A stretch of DNA of 39,290 bases from Candidatus Cloacimonadota bacterium (GCA_028695495.1 JAQVIX010000015.1:1-39290); one strand, 5' to 3'. Counted from the first letter of the stretch, positions 1 through 8,977 are shown. Notes: generated by a model from the letters alone, not told the origin. Made by a program: numbers and translations.

Positions 1-1588
1 CGGAATCCGTATCCGGCTCTTCGATGGTGCTATAAATGCGGTTTCCCTCCAGTTTGCGGCTAAAAACCCAGTATTTGCTGGCTAAGGCGCGAATAAAATG
101 GCGGTCGTGCGATACGAAGATAAGGGTGCCCTTAAACTCCTGTAAAGCCTCCAACAGCGCATCCCGCATGGGGATATCCAGGTGGTTTGTAGGCTCGTCC
201 AATATCAGTAGATTCGGCTTTTCATGAATTAAAAGGCAGAGATAGAGCCGGGATTTTTCGCCGCCGGAAAGTACGCTCACCCGCTTTTCCACCTCATCAC
301 CGGTGAAGCCAAAACGGGCTAACCAGCTGAGTACATAGCCTTTGGGTTTCAGCGGTTCCAATGCCCAGAGGCTTTCTAATACCGTAAGCGATTCATCAAT
401 CAGGTTTTGATATTGGTCGTAATAGCCAATCTGCAGGCTGGCGCCTATCTTTAGTTCGCCTAAAAGGATGTCGTGCTCATCACGCAGTACCTTGAGCAAG
501 GTAGATTTACCGCAGCCATTGGGACCTATCAAAGCGATGCGATCCCGGTAGTGTGCGCTTATATTTACATCCTCCGCCAGGATGCGGCTCTCGCCAATCC
601 CAAAGCTAAGTTCCTTTAAGATAAATACATCGTTTCCGCTGCGGCTGCTTTCTGCCAAATGCAGCTTTCTTTGTTTCTGCTCTTGCGGCTTCTGCACTAT
701 CTCCATGCGGGAAAGCATCTTGAGGCGAGATTTTGCCTGTGCGGTTTTCTGTCCGGCGATATTCTTTTGAATGAATGCCTGGGTTTCGGCAATGAACTTC
801 TGTTGCCTTGCGTATTGCCGCATTTGGCTCTTTTGGGCAATCTGAAAGGCTTCGTAAAATGAGCTGTAATTGCCCTTACTAATGCCCAAGGTTCCGCCAT
901 CCAGGTAGAAAATGGTGCTTACGGTATTGTCCAAAAAGATGCGGTCGTGAGAAACTACTAAATAAGGGCGCGGGTTTTCCCACAAATAGCGTTCCAGCCA
1001 ACGCGTCATCGCCAAATCCAGATGGTTAGTAGGCTCGTCCAGTATTAAGAGGTCATAATCCGTAAGTAGTATTGCCGCCAGGCTAATGCGGGTGCGTTCG
1101 CCGCCGCTGAAAGCGTGGATGCGTTTCTGCCAATCTGTCTCGCTAAAACCCAATGAACTAAGCACATACTTTATCTGATTTTCATGTTCAAAAGCGCCAA
1201 TGGCGTGCATCTTTTCAATGCAGGCATTTAGCTTGGTTTCGGTAGCTTCGGTATGGCTTTGGGATAGTAAGGCGCTTAAGTGTTGCATTTCCAAGTTTAA
1301 TTGATAAATATCCGGACGCGCTTTTTGGATATAGTGGTAAAGCACTTCATCTTCGGCAAATATGGGGGATTGCGAGAGATAGCCTATATTTAGCTTTTTG
1401 GCGCGCTGCACAGTGCCCGCAGAAGGGGGAAACTCACCTAACATCAGTTTGATTAGGGTGCTTTTGCCCGAACCATTGGCGCCCACAAGCCCAATCTTGC
1501 TATTGTGTTCTATACTGCAAGAGAGCTTGCTAAATATCTGGTTTCCGGCAAACTCCATGCCGAGATCAAGGCATTGAATCAAACTCAT
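1..1588 (-). CDS. ABC-F family ATP-binding protein (C-terminus beyond window)
   Basis: Soluble duplicated ABC ATPase of the ABC-F type, a family that acts on ribosomes in translation regulation or antibiotic protection rather than in transport. Translating the minus strand from the ATG at 1588 gives two nucleotide-binding domains: Walker A GANGSGKST then GPNGCGKST, signatures FSGGERTR and LSGGEKSR, and the motif LLILDEPTNHLD twice. A charged linker lies between the domains and no membrane segments are seen, which is the ABC-F signature. The frame runs off the left edge, so about 529 residues are visible and the C-terminal tail is missing. The start is supported by a GAGAAG sequence just upstream; the overlapping ATG at 1592 is out of frame. 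The ABC-F subfamily (Uup, YdiF/YfmR, EttA) cannot be fixed without the C-terminus. Confidence 0.93.
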   Translation of the reverse strand, partial: MSLIQCLDLGMEFAGNQIFSKLSCSIEHNSKIGLVGANGSGKSTLIKLMLGEFPPSAGTVQRAKKLNIGYLSQSPIFAEDEVLYHYIQKARPDIYQLNLEMQHLSALLSQSHTEATETKLNACIEKMHAIGAFEHENQIKYVLSSLGFSETDWQKRIHAFSGGERTRISLAAILLTDYDLLILDEPTNHLDLAMTRWLERYLWENPRPYLVVSHDRIFLDNTVSTIFYLDGGTLGISKGNYSSFYEAFQIAQKSQMRQYARQQKFIAETQAFIQKNIAGQKTAQAKSRLKMLSRMEIVQKPQEQKQRKLHLAESSRSGNDVFILKELSFGIGESRILAEDVNISAHYRDRIALIGPNGCGKSTLLKVLRDEHDILLGELKIGASLQIGYYDQYQNLIDESLTVLESLWALEPLKPKGYVLSWLARFGFTGDEVEKRVSVLSGGEKSRLYLCLLIHEKPNLLILDEPTNHLDIPMRDALLEALQEFKGTLIFVSHDRHFIRALASKYWVFSRKLEGNRIYSTIEEPDTDS

Positions 1589-1625
1589 TCATCTTCTCAT
1601 CGTGATTTATCATATTTATGAGCAA

Positions 1626-1651
1626 AGTATAAAAGCAGGATTTACTGTCAA
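1626..1651 (-). promoter_or_regulatory. Possible promoter of the ABC-F gene
   Basis: On the minus strand TTGACA (1651-1646) is followed 14 bases later by TATACT (1631-1626). Both boxes are close to sigma-70 consensus but the spacer is short, so this is tentative. It lies about 40 bases upstream of the start codon. Confidence 0.3.
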
Positions 1652-1699
1652 ATACAATTTTATTCATAAAGCTTTTGTAGGAACGCCAAATAATTTTAC

Positions 1700-1728
1700 T
1701 TGCCAAAAAGACGCCCGTCAAATCTATG
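1700..1728 (+). promoter_or_regulatory. Possible tRNA-Pro promoter
   Basis: TTGCCA at 1700-1705 and TCTATG at 1723-1728 are separated by 17 bases and placed so that transcription would start a few bases before the tRNA at 1744. The -10 box matches consensus at only three of six positions. Confidence 0.3.
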
Positions 1729-1743
1729 GTCTTTACATCCGGT

Positions 1744-1821
1744 CGGGATGTAGCGCAGTCCGGCTAGCGTACCTGAATGGGGTTCAGGTGGTCGCAGGTT
1801 CAAATCCTGTCATCCCGACCA
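1744..1821 (+). tRNA. tRNA-Pro (anticodon GGG)
   Basis: Complete cloverleaf. The acceptor stem CGGGATG pairs with CATCCCG at 1811-1817, followed by A and an encoded CCA (1819-1821). The anticodon stem CCTGA/TCAGG encloses the loop ATGGGGT, giving anticodon GGG, which reads the proline codon CCC. The T-arm carries GGTTCAAATCC. The first pair is C1-G72, as in bacterial tRNA-Pro. It stands alone, 18 bases from the convergent methylase gene. Confidence 0.95.
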
Positions 1822-1839
1822 TTTCTTTTACCCATCTAC

Positions 1840-2946
1840 TCATCCTTTCTTCAATAAATAGAGGTATTCCTTCACCCGCTTATCCCGTTTATGTAAATTG
1901 CGTGAAGCTCGGAAGGTATTGTAATCTGTAGCAAATACCTGCACTTCGCCTAAGGGCTGTAGCATATCCTGCATCTGCTCTGGCGCGATAAATCCTTCGG
2001 AATTGTAAGAAATCAGGATGTATTTGGCTTTCAGTAGATTTACCACTTCACTTAGTGCCCTAAAAGCCTCGCTCCGGCGGTTATAAGCAGATTTATTCCA
2101 TACTCGCGGGATGCCCGCCACCTGGCTTAATTCCTGCGGCTCCTGGTAATCCACCAAGAGGTTTAGCATAAAGTAGTTAGAACCATACGGATGCTGATTG
2201 TATGGCGGGTCTAAATAGGCAAGATCAAGCGTATCCAGATGCTTAACCAGTTCATTTGCATCGTTTTGATACACCTCATAAGCGCATTCAAAGTTGCTAA
2301 ATACCGGCTTTTGCAGAAGGATGGGGCTGGTAATACGGCTTAAAGCATCGCGCTTGGTGCCGCCATATTGCCCCACTTTGCTCAGCTTATTCTTGTAAAA
2401 GCCCTTAAAAACCCCCGCGGTATTGCTATGGATAGAAGCTTCACTGAGCAACGGCGCCAGGAAATAGGTCTTTATTACTTCGGGTACCTGCTCTATGTAA
2501 TCACTCATTGTATCCAGTATCAGGGCGTTTTCCACGGTATAAAAGACCCGCTCCCCTGGCTGGATATCCGTCTCACTTTGCGGGGCATAGAGCCTGCGGA
2601 TAAAGCCTTCGCGGTAGTCTTTGCTTTTTAGCCTTGCTTCTACTACTGAATAGTATCTAAGGTAATCGCTTTGGGTAAAGGCTTTTGCCGAACTAAGATA
2701 GCAGTTATTTATCACCCTTGAATAGGGTTCAAGATCGTTTGCGATGACCAAACTGGAATGCTGTTTCAGGTATCTCGCCACCACGCCGGAACCGGAAAAG
2801 AGGTCTAAAGAGCGGAGTTTCTTGCCGCCCTCTTTAGCGCGTATCTGTTTGATAACGCTATCAATAAAGGGCAGCAGCCGGCGTTTATTGCCAATACAGG
2901 TAATAAGCTGTTCACTGAGGTATTTCGGGTTTTCTTCAAAGTGCAT
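1840..2946 (-). CDS. D12-class DNA adenine N6-methyltransferase
   Basis: Predicted to transfer a methyl group from S-adenosylmethionine to N6 of adenine in a specific DNA site. The 368-residue protein has the MethyltransfD12 (Dam/DpnIIA-like) order: IGNKR near residue 18, the SAM-binding motif LDLFSGSG ending at residue 54, and the catalytic DPPY at 246-249 inside LDLAYLDPPYNQHPYGSNY. No restriction endonuclease or specificity subunit is adjacent, so it appears to be an orphan methylase; the target site cannot be read from sequence. The ATG at 2946 lies inside the last codons of the upstream amidohydrolase gene (11-nt overlap), and an in-frame TAG just upstream rules out a longer start. Coding sequence ends 18 bases from the tRNA. 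Confidence 0.88.
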   Translation of the reverse strand: MHFEENPKYLSEQLITCIGNKRRLLPFIDSVIKQIRAKEGGKKLRSLDLFSGSGVVARYLKQHSSLVIANDLEPYSRVINNCYLSSAKAFTQSDYLRYYSVVEARLKSKDYREGFIRRLYAPQSETDIQPGERVFYTVENALILDTMSDYIEQVPEVIKTYFLAPLLSEASIHSNTAGVFKGFYKNKLSKVGQYGGTKRDALSRITSPILLQKPVFSNFECAYEVYQNDANELVKHLDTLDLAYLDPPYNQHPYGSNYFMLNLLVDYQEPQELSQVAGIPRVWNKSAYNRRSEAFRALSEVVNLLKAKYILISYNSEGFIAPEQMQDMLQPLGEVQVFATDYNTFRASRNLHKRDKRVKEYLYLLKKG

Positions 2947-4471
2947 TATGCACTATATCTCCATTGATCATGGTGAGGAAGCTCTCGGCTTCCAACCAGT
3001 ATTCCGGCGGCAGTGTTCGGTAGTCTTCTATTACAAAGAGGTCTGCCAGTGCGTCGGCTTGCAGCCTGCCTTTATTTGGGCTTTGCTGGCTGTAAGCGCG
3101 GATCGCTTCTTCGGCACTGATACGCTCTTTAGGGCAAAAGGCTGGGTTATCGGGATTTAACCAGGCTCTACGTTGGGTGGCACTATAGATGCCCCAGAAG
3201 GGATTTAGCGAAACGATAGGGGCGTCGCTGCCGAAGCATAAGGGAATCTTATTATCCAGTATCGTCTTAAAGAGATAGGCGCCTTGGGTATCTAACTGAT
3301 AATCGTGTAAGAGCTCTATATCTCCCGCTAAATGCAGGGGCTGCATTGAGACTTGGATATTGAGTTCATTAAGTAAGCTTATATCTCTTAAATCAATCAA
3401 TTGCAGGTGTTCTAAGCGCAGCTTGAGTGGGGTATTATTCCCGCTTTGCTGATAGCGTTTTGCAGCATTTAGTGCCTGCTGGATTGCCGCATCGCCAATG
3501 GTATGAATACTAATGCCAAAGCCGTCTTTTGCAGCCTGGTGCATTAAACAATATAGTTCATCGTCCTTATAGCGCAGGATACCTTTATTATCAGGCTCCA
3601 GCGGGTAAGGTTTCAGCATCGCAGCAGTGCGCGAGCCTAAGGTGCCATCGCCAAAGAGCTTTAGCCCGCCCAATTGATACCAATCGTCCTTTTGCTCATG
3701 ATATTCCTTATTGGCAAGCACTTGCTCATAGTCTTCTGTAAAGAAATGCCAAACAAAGCGGAACCGGCTGCCTTCTGCCTGAGCGCTGCGCAGCAAATCT
3801 CTACTAATAATACTTTCCATGGTGTGAAAGCCGCAAAGCCCATAACGATACATATCCTGAACGCTATCTTTGATAGCAGAGATAATCATCTCATCCGAAG
3901 GGGATTGGATAAAGGGTTCCAGTAGTAGCGTGGCGCTTTCAAAGAGTATGCCTGTGGGTTCTTGATGCGTGTCTCTTTGAATAAAGCCGCCTTCGGGATT
4001 GGGTGTATTTTTGCTAATATCCGCTATCTCCAGAGCCTTGCTATTGCAGCACTTGGCGTGATAATCCTGGCTAAAAAGCGCTACGGGTATATCTTTCCAA
4101 ATCTCATCTAAAAAGTGGCGGTTCAGGCTCTGGGCAAAACGGTTATCCCAGCCGCCACCCAATATCCAGGCTGCGTCCCACTTTAGATTTGCCTTATAGC
4201 GTAGCAGATAGTCCCGTATCGCCTCCACGCTTGTGCAATCCGCAAGGTTAACCAAGATGCGGGATTTGGCGTATTCCACAAAGTGAGTATGCGCATCGGT
4301 AAAGGCAGGCAGCAGCATTCGCCCCTTAAGATCGATAAGATCAGGGCTTTGGGTTGCGAGACTTTTACACTCATTCAGGCTGCCTAAATGCCGTATTCTC
4401 TCCCCTTCCACCAAAAGTGCTTCCGCCTCTGGCTGGTCAAAGAAGCTACCATTAAAGAATATGTAACTCAT
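2936..4471 (-). CDS. YtcJ-like metal-dependent amidohydrolase
   Basis: 511-residue member of amidohydrolase family 3 (YtcJ/exoenzyme-regulator type), a TIM-barrel hydrolase acting on C-N bonds of unknown substrate. Seen: the early metal ligands H61 and H63 in AFTDAHTHFVEY, then SIHTIGDAAIQQAL, LEHLQL, and the late aspartate in CFGSDAPIVSLNPFWGIYSATQ. No signal peptide, so probably cytoplasmic. It follows dapD by 9 nt and overlaps the methylase start by 11 nt. No good Shine-Dalgarno precedes the ATG, so translation may be coupled to dapD. Family membership is secure; the substrate is not predictable. Confidence 0.85.
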   Translation of the reverse strand: MSYIFFNGSFFDQPEAEALLVEGERIRHLGSLNECKSLATQSPDLIDLKGRMLLPAFTDAHTHFVEYAKSRILVNLADCTSVEAIRDYLLRYKANLKWDAAWILGGGWDNRFAQSLNRHFLDEIWKDIPVALFSQDYHAKCCNSKALEIADISKNTPNPEGGFIQRDTHQEPTGILFESATLLLEPFIQSPSDEMIISAIKDSVQDMYRYGLCGFHTMESIISRDLLRSAQAEGSRFRFVWHFFTEDYEQVLANKEYHEQKDDWYQLGGLKLFGDGTLGSRTAAMLKPYPLEPDNKGILRYKDDELYCLMHQAAKDGFGISIHTIGDAAIQQALNAAKRYQQSGNNTPLKLRLEHLQLIDLRDISLLNELNIQVSMQPLHLAGDIELLHDYQLDTQGAYLFKTILDNKIPLCFGSDAPIVSLNPFWGIYSATQRRAWLNPDNPAFCPKERISAEEAIRAYSQQSPNKGRLQADALADLFVIEDYRTLPPEYWLEAESFLTMINGDIVHNAL

Positions 4472-4480
4472 TGAGTGAGA

Positions 4481-5302
4481 TTAGTCTATCAAAGTGCGGA
4501 TATCCGCTTCCAAGGCTACCGATACCTCAGTCTTGGCATCGCGGTATTTCACGATGATCGGGCAATAAAGCTGGAAGCCGGCATGTCCGCTTAGGTTTCG
4601 CGAACCGGGCACCACTACCGCCCCTGCCGGAATAATGCAGGCACCATGGGGTTGCTTGGGCAAATAAGCTCCATGCACGCTATCATATACCGGAGTGGAG
4701 GCAGTAAGGATGGTGCCGGAAGCGATCACGGCACAGCTGCCGATAATTACCCCCTCATAAATGCCGGTATTGCCGCCGATAAAGGCATTATCTTCTATAA
4801 TTACCGGATTCATGCCAATGGGTTCCAATACCCCGCCCAGCATGGCTCCGGCAGAAAGATGCACGTTTTTGCCCACCTGTGCACAGCTGCCCACCAAAGC
4901 GTGGGAATCGATCAAACTACCCGAATCTATATAAGCGCCAATATTTACGAAAGCAGGCGGCATAATTGTAACGCCAGATGCGATATAGCAGCCACTGCGG
5001 GCGGATGAACCGCCGGGCACTATGCGGATATTATCTTCTAAACGAAACGCTTTGGGGGGCAGCGTGGATTTATCAAAATATTGGCTATCACCATTGGGAA
5101 ATGCCGCCAATATCCCCATCCTGAAACCCAGCAGGATGCCCATTTTTACCCAGGCGTTTGCTTGCCAAGTGCTATTAACGCACTCTGCCGAACGCACATT
5201 ACCGCTATTTAGTAAGCCAAGAAACTCTTTAAAGAGCGCAAAATGCTCTTCGCTGTAGCTCTTGGGTGGGTTTTGATAGAGTTCTGTTATCTTAATCTGC
5301 AT
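4481..5302 (-). CDS. dapD: Tetrahydrodipicolinate N-succinyltransferase
   Basis: Catalyses succinyl-CoA + 2,3,4,5-tetrahydrodipicolinate to N-succinyl-2-amino-6-oxopimelate in the succinylase branch of lysine/diaminopimelate synthesis. The 273-residue length is normal for DapD. After an alpha-helical N-terminal domain come left-handed beta-helix hexapeptide repeats: RIVPGGSSARSGCYIASGV, PPAFVNIGAYIDSGSLIDSH, LEPIGMNPVIIEDNAFIGGN. AGGAG lies 7 bases before the ATG at 5302. It sits 10 nt downstream of a PLP-dependent enzyme gene. The product feeds murein synthesis, so this fits a Gram-negative envelope with DAP. Confidence 0.93.
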   Translation of the reverse strand: MQIKITELYQNPPKSYSEEHFALFKEFLGLLNSGNVRSAECVNSTWQANAWVKMGILLGFRMGILAAFPNGDSQYFDKSTLPPKAFRLEDNIRIVPGGSSARSGCYIASGVTIMPPAFVNIGAYIDSGSLIDSHALVGSCAQVGKNVHLSAGAMLGGVLEPIGMNPVIIEDNAFIGGNTGIYEGVIIGSCAVIASGTILTASTPVYDSVHGAYLPKQPHGACIIPAGAVVVPGSRNLSGHAGFQLYCPIIVKYRDAKTEVSVALEADIRTLID

Positions 5303-5312
5303 TGTTTATCTC

Positions 5313-6461
5313 CTAAAAGGCGCGTTTGAGCCGGGATATCGCTTCCGTAAGTGTGGCGCGGGGACAGCCAAAATTCAGCCTTACAAAGCCTTCGCCTTCG
5401 CTGCCAAAAGTGCTGCCGGCATTTAGTGCCAAGCGGCATTCTTCTTTGAGTTTGCGTATGATTTCGCTTTCGGAGATGTCGTAATCCCGCATATCCAGCC
5501 ATGCTAGGAAAGTACCTTCCAGAGGGCTTAATTTGATGCGCGGGAACTTGATAGCCATCTGTTCAAAGAGATAATCGCGGTTGGCTTTGAGATATCCAAG
5601 TAGTGCTTCCAGCCAGCTTTCACTTTCCGAGTATGCAGCCGTAAACGCCGCAATACCAAAGCTATTGCCCATAAAGGTATGCAGCAATATATTATAGTGA
5701 TCCACGGCTTTTAAAAGCTGCTTATTCTGGCTGATCAAGGCTGCGGTTCCCATACCTGCGAGGTTAAAGCTCTTTGCCGGCGAGATGCCCGTAAGCGTTA
5801 TCTCCTCAGCCATTTGCGCAATTGGGTTATGTTTATTATCGTCAAATACCAAATCCGCATGAATCTCATCGCTAAAGATGATTAACTTATGCTTTTGGCA
5901 GATTTCCGCTATGGTCTGTAGCTCATCCTGCGTAAATACCCGCCCTACAGGGTTATGCGGGTTGCAGAGGATAAAGAGCTTTGCCTCACGCGCTTTGGCT
6001 TCAAAATCTTCAAAATCAATGCGGTAGTAGCCATTATCATTGATTAATGAATTGATCAATAGCTTGCGCTGCTGTTCTTTAACCGAATTGTGGAAGGGAG
6101 GATATACCGGCGACTGGATTAGGATTCCCTCGCCCGGCTGGGTATGCGCCATAATGGTATATGCCAGGGCGGTCATCAAACTGGGCAAAACGCTTAAGTG
6201 GTGGTCTTTTACATCCCAGCCATGGCGTTGCTTCTGCCAATAGACCAAAGCTTCTTGAAGCGCTGGCAAACGGAAATTGTAGCCAAAGATGGGATGGGAG
6301 GCGCGGCGGGCAAGCGCCGCCTGAATCTGGGGGCTAACGGCAAAATCCATATCTGCCACCCAAAGCGGCAGGAGCTCGCTTTCACCGTAAATCTGTTTCA
6401 AGCCATCGTATTTGAAGCAGCCCGTGCTGCGGCGATCTATAAGTGTATCAAAATCATACAT
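5313..6461 (-). CDS. PatB/MalY-type PLP-dependent enzyme (cystathionine beta-lyase/aminotransferase)
   Basis: Fold-type I PLP enzyme of about 382 residues, closest by motif to the PatB/MalY C-S lyases, which cleave cystathionine or cysteine to pyruvate and ammonia. Seen: LPLWVADMDFAVSP near the N-terminus, CNPHNPVGRVF, FSDEIHADLVF, and the Schiff-base lysine K230 in ISPAKSFNLAG. I start it at the ATG at 6461, eight residues inside the longest frame, because AAGG lies 9 bases upstream and family members begin near MYDFD. The gene sits directly before dapD and overlaps the upstream gene by 8 nt. An N-succinyl-DAP aminotransferase role is a possible alternative from that neighbourhood, but the sequence looks more like the lyase. 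Confidence 0.85.
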   Translation of the reverse strand: MYDFDTLIDRRSTGCFKYDGLKQIYGESELLPLWVADMDFAVSPQIQAALARRASHPIFGYNFRLPALQEALVYWQKQRHGWDVKDHHLSVLPSLMTALAYTIMAHTQPGEGILIQSPVYPPFHNSVKEQQRKLLINSLINDNGYYRIDFEDFEAKAREAKLFILCNPHNPVGRVFTQDELQTIAEICQKHKLIIFSDEIHADLVFDDNKHNPIAQMAEEITLTGISPAKSFNLAGMGTAALISQNKQLLKAVDHYNILLHTFMGNSFGIAAFTAAYSESESWLEALLGYLKANRDYLFEQMAIKFPRIKLSPLEGTFLAWLDMRDYDISESEIIRKLKEECRLALNAGSTFGSEGEGFVRLNFGCPRATLTEAISRLKRAF

Positions 6462-6975
6462 CGGTATTTGCCTTAAGGTAATCAAGTAAGGTTTTCATGT
6501 TTTCAGGTACCACCGCCTGTGTAGCCAAATCTGCAATATTCACAATGATCTCCAGAATATGCGGGAAGGATGCCGGCGTGGTATAATATTGCTTATTGCC
6601 CGCGGCATCATTATAGACGATAGTGAAATACATGCTTATCTTCTTCTTTAAGTCCATGCTAATGATCTCGTCATAAGGAATGATAATCGCTCTTTTTGCC
6701 AGAAAGCTGAGCTTGAGATAGTCCTCTTCAAATATCACTTTGTTCAGGCTGGTGAGTTTGCGAAAGATATTATCCAAAGCGATAAAGCTAATCGCCAGCG
6801 GGAGCAGCTTGGCAAACATCGGAGTATCTGCATTTACTTTATTTACAAGTATATAAAGCCCGTAAAAGAAGATTAGAAAGAGCAAAAGCAGAGTAAAGCT
6901 GCGCACATAGGTATTGTATTTATATACGATAGGGCGGGCATCCCGAATTAACTGGATCTTGTGTTTAAGCGCCAT
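6454..6975 (-). CDS. Small membrane protein with a PH-like C-terminal domain, unknown function
   Basis: 173 residues. Two hydrophobic segments in the first half (about residues 26-45, FTLLLLFLIFFYGLYILV, and 53-70) are followed by a soluble region of beta-rich character (EEDYLKLSFLAKRAIIIPYDEIISMDLKK) resembling the bacterial PH-like domains found after paired transmembrane helices; that resemblance is inference. AGGAG lies 5 bases before the ATG at 6975. The start overlaps the end of the upstream PHP gene by 28 nt, indicating co-transcription. No specific function is proposed. Confidence 0.7.
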   Translation of the reverse strand: MALKHKIQLIRDARPIVYKYNTYVRSFTLLLLFLIFFYGLYILVNKVNADTPMFAKLLPLAISFIALDNIFRKLTSLNKVIFEEDYLKLSFLAKRAIIIPYDEIISMDLKKKISMYFTIVYNDAAGNKQYYTTPASFPHILEIIVNIADLATQAVVPENMKTLLDYLKANTDV

Positions 6976-7817
6976 TTATACTCCTGCCATAAGGCATTGA
7001 TACTATCCAAAATCTCCTCGCTTACCTGCACGTAATCTAAAAGGCTGTTGCGCTCGCTATCGCCATGGTAATCGCTGCCGGCAGTCATTAGCAGCCCATT
7101 CTTTTGGGCTATAGTGATGAAGTTTTCCACCTCGGTGGGATAGTGATCCGGATGCCACACTTCCAAGCCATCGATCCCCATATCGATAATATCGTAGATA
7201 AAAGCGGCATTGGTAAGCTTGCCGGGATGCGCAATAAGGGCAAAACCTCCGGCATCGTGGATGAGCTTAATTACGCTCTCTACCTTCAGCTCCGGCTTGG
7301 GCACAAAGGCAGGCTTGAAATTGCCGATATACTTATCAAATGCTTCGTTTTTATTCTGCACAAAGCCTTTCTTGATCATTACCTGGGCGATGTGGGGGCG
7401 CACGATAAGCTCACGGCTGCCAGCAACGGCTATTACCTCTTGCAGGCTGATCTCCAGCCCCATCTGGGCTAAGAGCTTCAGCATCTTTTGGGCGCGCTCG
7501 CGGCGACCGACCAAATACATCTCTGTCATCTCAATTAAAGCTTGATTGTCAAAATCGCAACCGTAAGCCAAGATGTGTACATCATGCCCCTTGTGCATGG
7601 AACTTATCTCCATGCCGGGCAGGATATTAAGCGGCGTAAGGGTGGGCGGCAACATCTTGTAGGCATCTGCGCTATCGTGATCTGTAATGGATATAAGCTC
7701 CAAGCCTTTAGCTTTGGCCTCCTTAACCAGCTCGGCGGGGCTTAAAATTCCATCGGACACATTGGTGTGCAGGTGCAGATTGATGCGCCTGAAACTATTT
7801 ATCTCTTTTTTAATCAT
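6948..7817 (-). CDS. PHP-domain phosphoesterase
   Basis: Metal-dependent phosphoesterase of the PHP family, related to the RNase AM/YciV (3',5'-nucleoside bisphosphate phosphatase) group. Seen: INLHLHTNVSDG (HxH at residues 15 and 17, D22), ISITDHDSADAY, a GMEIS motif, IAHPGKL and SDYHGD, which together supply the metal ligands. The frame is open upstream to 7919, but homologous proteins start just before the HLHTNVSDG motif, so I chose the ATG at 7817; ATG 7859 or 7919 cannot be excluded and no site has a strong ribosome binding sequence. It is the first gene of the minus-strand run that leads to dapD, and it faces the divergent methyltransferase gene. Confidence 0.83.
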   Translation of the reverse strand: MIKKEINSFRRINLHLHTNVSDGILSPAELVKEAKAKGLELISITDHDSADAYKMLPPTLTPLNILPGMEISSMHKGHDVHILAYGCDFDNQALIEMTEMYLVGRRERAQKMLKLLAQMGLEISLQEVIAVAGSRELIVRPHIAQVMIKKGFVQNKNEAFDKYIGNFKPAFVPKPELKVESVIKLIHDAGGFALIAHPGKLTNAAFIYDIIDMGIDGLEVWHPDHYPTEVENFITIAQKNGLLMTAGSDYHGDSERNSLLDYVQVSEEILDSINALWQEYKWRLNTRSS

Positions 7818-7930
7818 ACCATTATTTAATTTGCCCGCACCGGGTATGCTATCTGCCATTAAACGCCAAACCCGATTCAGGCAAGGGGATAAGCTTTGAG
7901 TAAACGGATATATGCGCACTCAAACTTATC

Positions 7931-7967
7931 TATTGACGAAATTGCATAGTGCCAAAAATAGTCAATA
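7931..7967. promoter_or_regulatory. Inverted repeat in the divergent intergenic region
   Basis: TATTGAC at 7931-7937 is exactly mirrored by GTCAATA at 7961-7967, 23 bases between arms, upstream of both divergent genes. It could be an operator or overlap a -35 box; it may also be chance. Confidence 0.25.
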
Positions 7968-7993
7968 CTTATTTTTGAATGATAGGAGATAAG

Positions 7994-8776
7994 ATGCGTT
8001 ACGATCCACTAAAAGATAGAATATTTGGCGTTATCCGCCTTTTCCCCGGCTTGCGGGATATCTTCTTTGCGCTCTTAGACCGCCTGCTCTTGCGCCAAAG
8101 GTATGTAAAGCGCGAGATAGTGGCGTATGCCAAGGAAGGGATGAGCTTTTACGATGCCGGTGCCGGCTTTTGCCAATACAGCAGTTTTGTGCTAAAGAAA
8201 TATCCGCTGTCGCGTGTATTTGCCACCGATCTCAAGACGGATTACCTAAAGTCCTTCGCCGCTTTCAGTTCCGGCAGCTTTAGCTATCAGAGTGCAGACT
8301 TACAGAGTTTCACCCCCCGCAGCCGCTACGACATGGCAATCGCAATAGACATCCTGGAGCATATTCAGGATGATGTAGCGGCTATTCAAAACCTCTATAC
8401 CGCGCTAAAGAAAGAGGGTATTCTGATAGTTTCTACCCCCAGCGATCTGGATGAAGCAGCACGCTTTACCGAAGAACACGTACGCGCCGGCTACCGGAAA
8501 GAGGAGCTGGAAGAGAAGCTGGTTTCAGCGGGCTTTGAGATAGAAAAGAGCCTGTATAGCTATGGCATCTTTGGTGCAGCAAGCTGGAAACTGATGATCA
8601 AGTATCCTCTGCAATTTTTAGGGAAATCCCGGCTGAATATCATCCTACTGCCCTTTTGGTATCTTTTGGTGTATCCCATCTGTGAAGTGCTGATGAATTG
8701 GGATTTGAAGCGTAATAACCATAAAGGCAATGGCATCATTATCGTAGCGCGCAAACACAATAGTATCGCTACCTGA
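7994..8776 (+). CDS. Class I SAM-dependent methyltransferase
   Basis: About 260 residues. The SAM-binding motif I is YDAGAGFCQYSSF, followed by the acidic loop FATDLKTDYL and motif MAIAIDILEHIQDD, the pattern of Methyltransf_11/12/31 small-molecule methylases. A hydrophobic, aromatic stretch near residues 215-232 (IILLPFWYLLVYPICEVL) could attach it to the membrane, hinting at a lipid or isoprenoid substrate; this is inference. An in-frame ATG occurs at 7979, but AGGAG at 7984-7988 sits 5 bases before the ATG at 7994, which decides the start. Single gene, divergent from the PHP gene. Confidence 0.8.
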   Translation: MRYDPLKDRIFGVIRLFPGLRDIFFALLDRLLLRQRYVKREIVAYAKEGMSFYDAGAGFCQYSSFVLKKYPLSRVFATDLKTDYLKSFAAFSSGSFSYQSADLQSFTPRSRYDMAIAIDILEHIQDDVAAIQNLYTALKKEGILIVSTPSDLDEAARFTEEHVRAGYRKEELEEKLVSAGFEIEKSLYSYGIFGAASWKLMIKYPLQFLGKSRLNIILLPFWYLLVYPICEVLMNWDLKRNNHKGNGIIIVARKHNSIAT

Positions 8777-8803
8777 GCTGCTATTCAGCTGCCAGATCGC
8801 GGG

Positions 8804-8879
8804 TCACCCGTTTCTCTCCCTCACAATGCCCTCGTCTCTACCCGCTTTTTCTGGGGAGAGGTGAGGGCATTGCGAGGGC
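8804..8879. repeat. Dispersed 76-bp palindromic element, copy 1
   Basis: Near-perfect hairpin with arms of about 26 bases: CCCTCACAATGCCCTC on the left pairs with GAGGGCATTGCGAGGG on the right, and pairing continues inward to a T-rich loop (GCTTTTTCT). A second copy in the same orientation lies at 22040-22115. Copies differ at about seven positions, mostly in the outer left flank and the inner stem; two inner-stem differences keep G-U pairing here where copy 2 has G-C. It lies in non-coding DNA after a gene end, as REP or MITE-like elements do. No transposase is nearby. Confidence 0.85.
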
Positions 8880-8977
8880 GGCTAACGAGGAAGAAACGAA
8901 AATGGAAGCGGCATCATGTAGCTTTTCTTAATAAGAGAGAGGTCTCTTGAATAGAAGAGTGGCTCAAGCTCAAAAGA

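Noticed and set aside
8804-8879. Intrinsic terminator for the methyltransferase gene
   Set aside because: The T-run is in the loop, not after the stem, and an identical element sits in a divergent promoter region at 22040.
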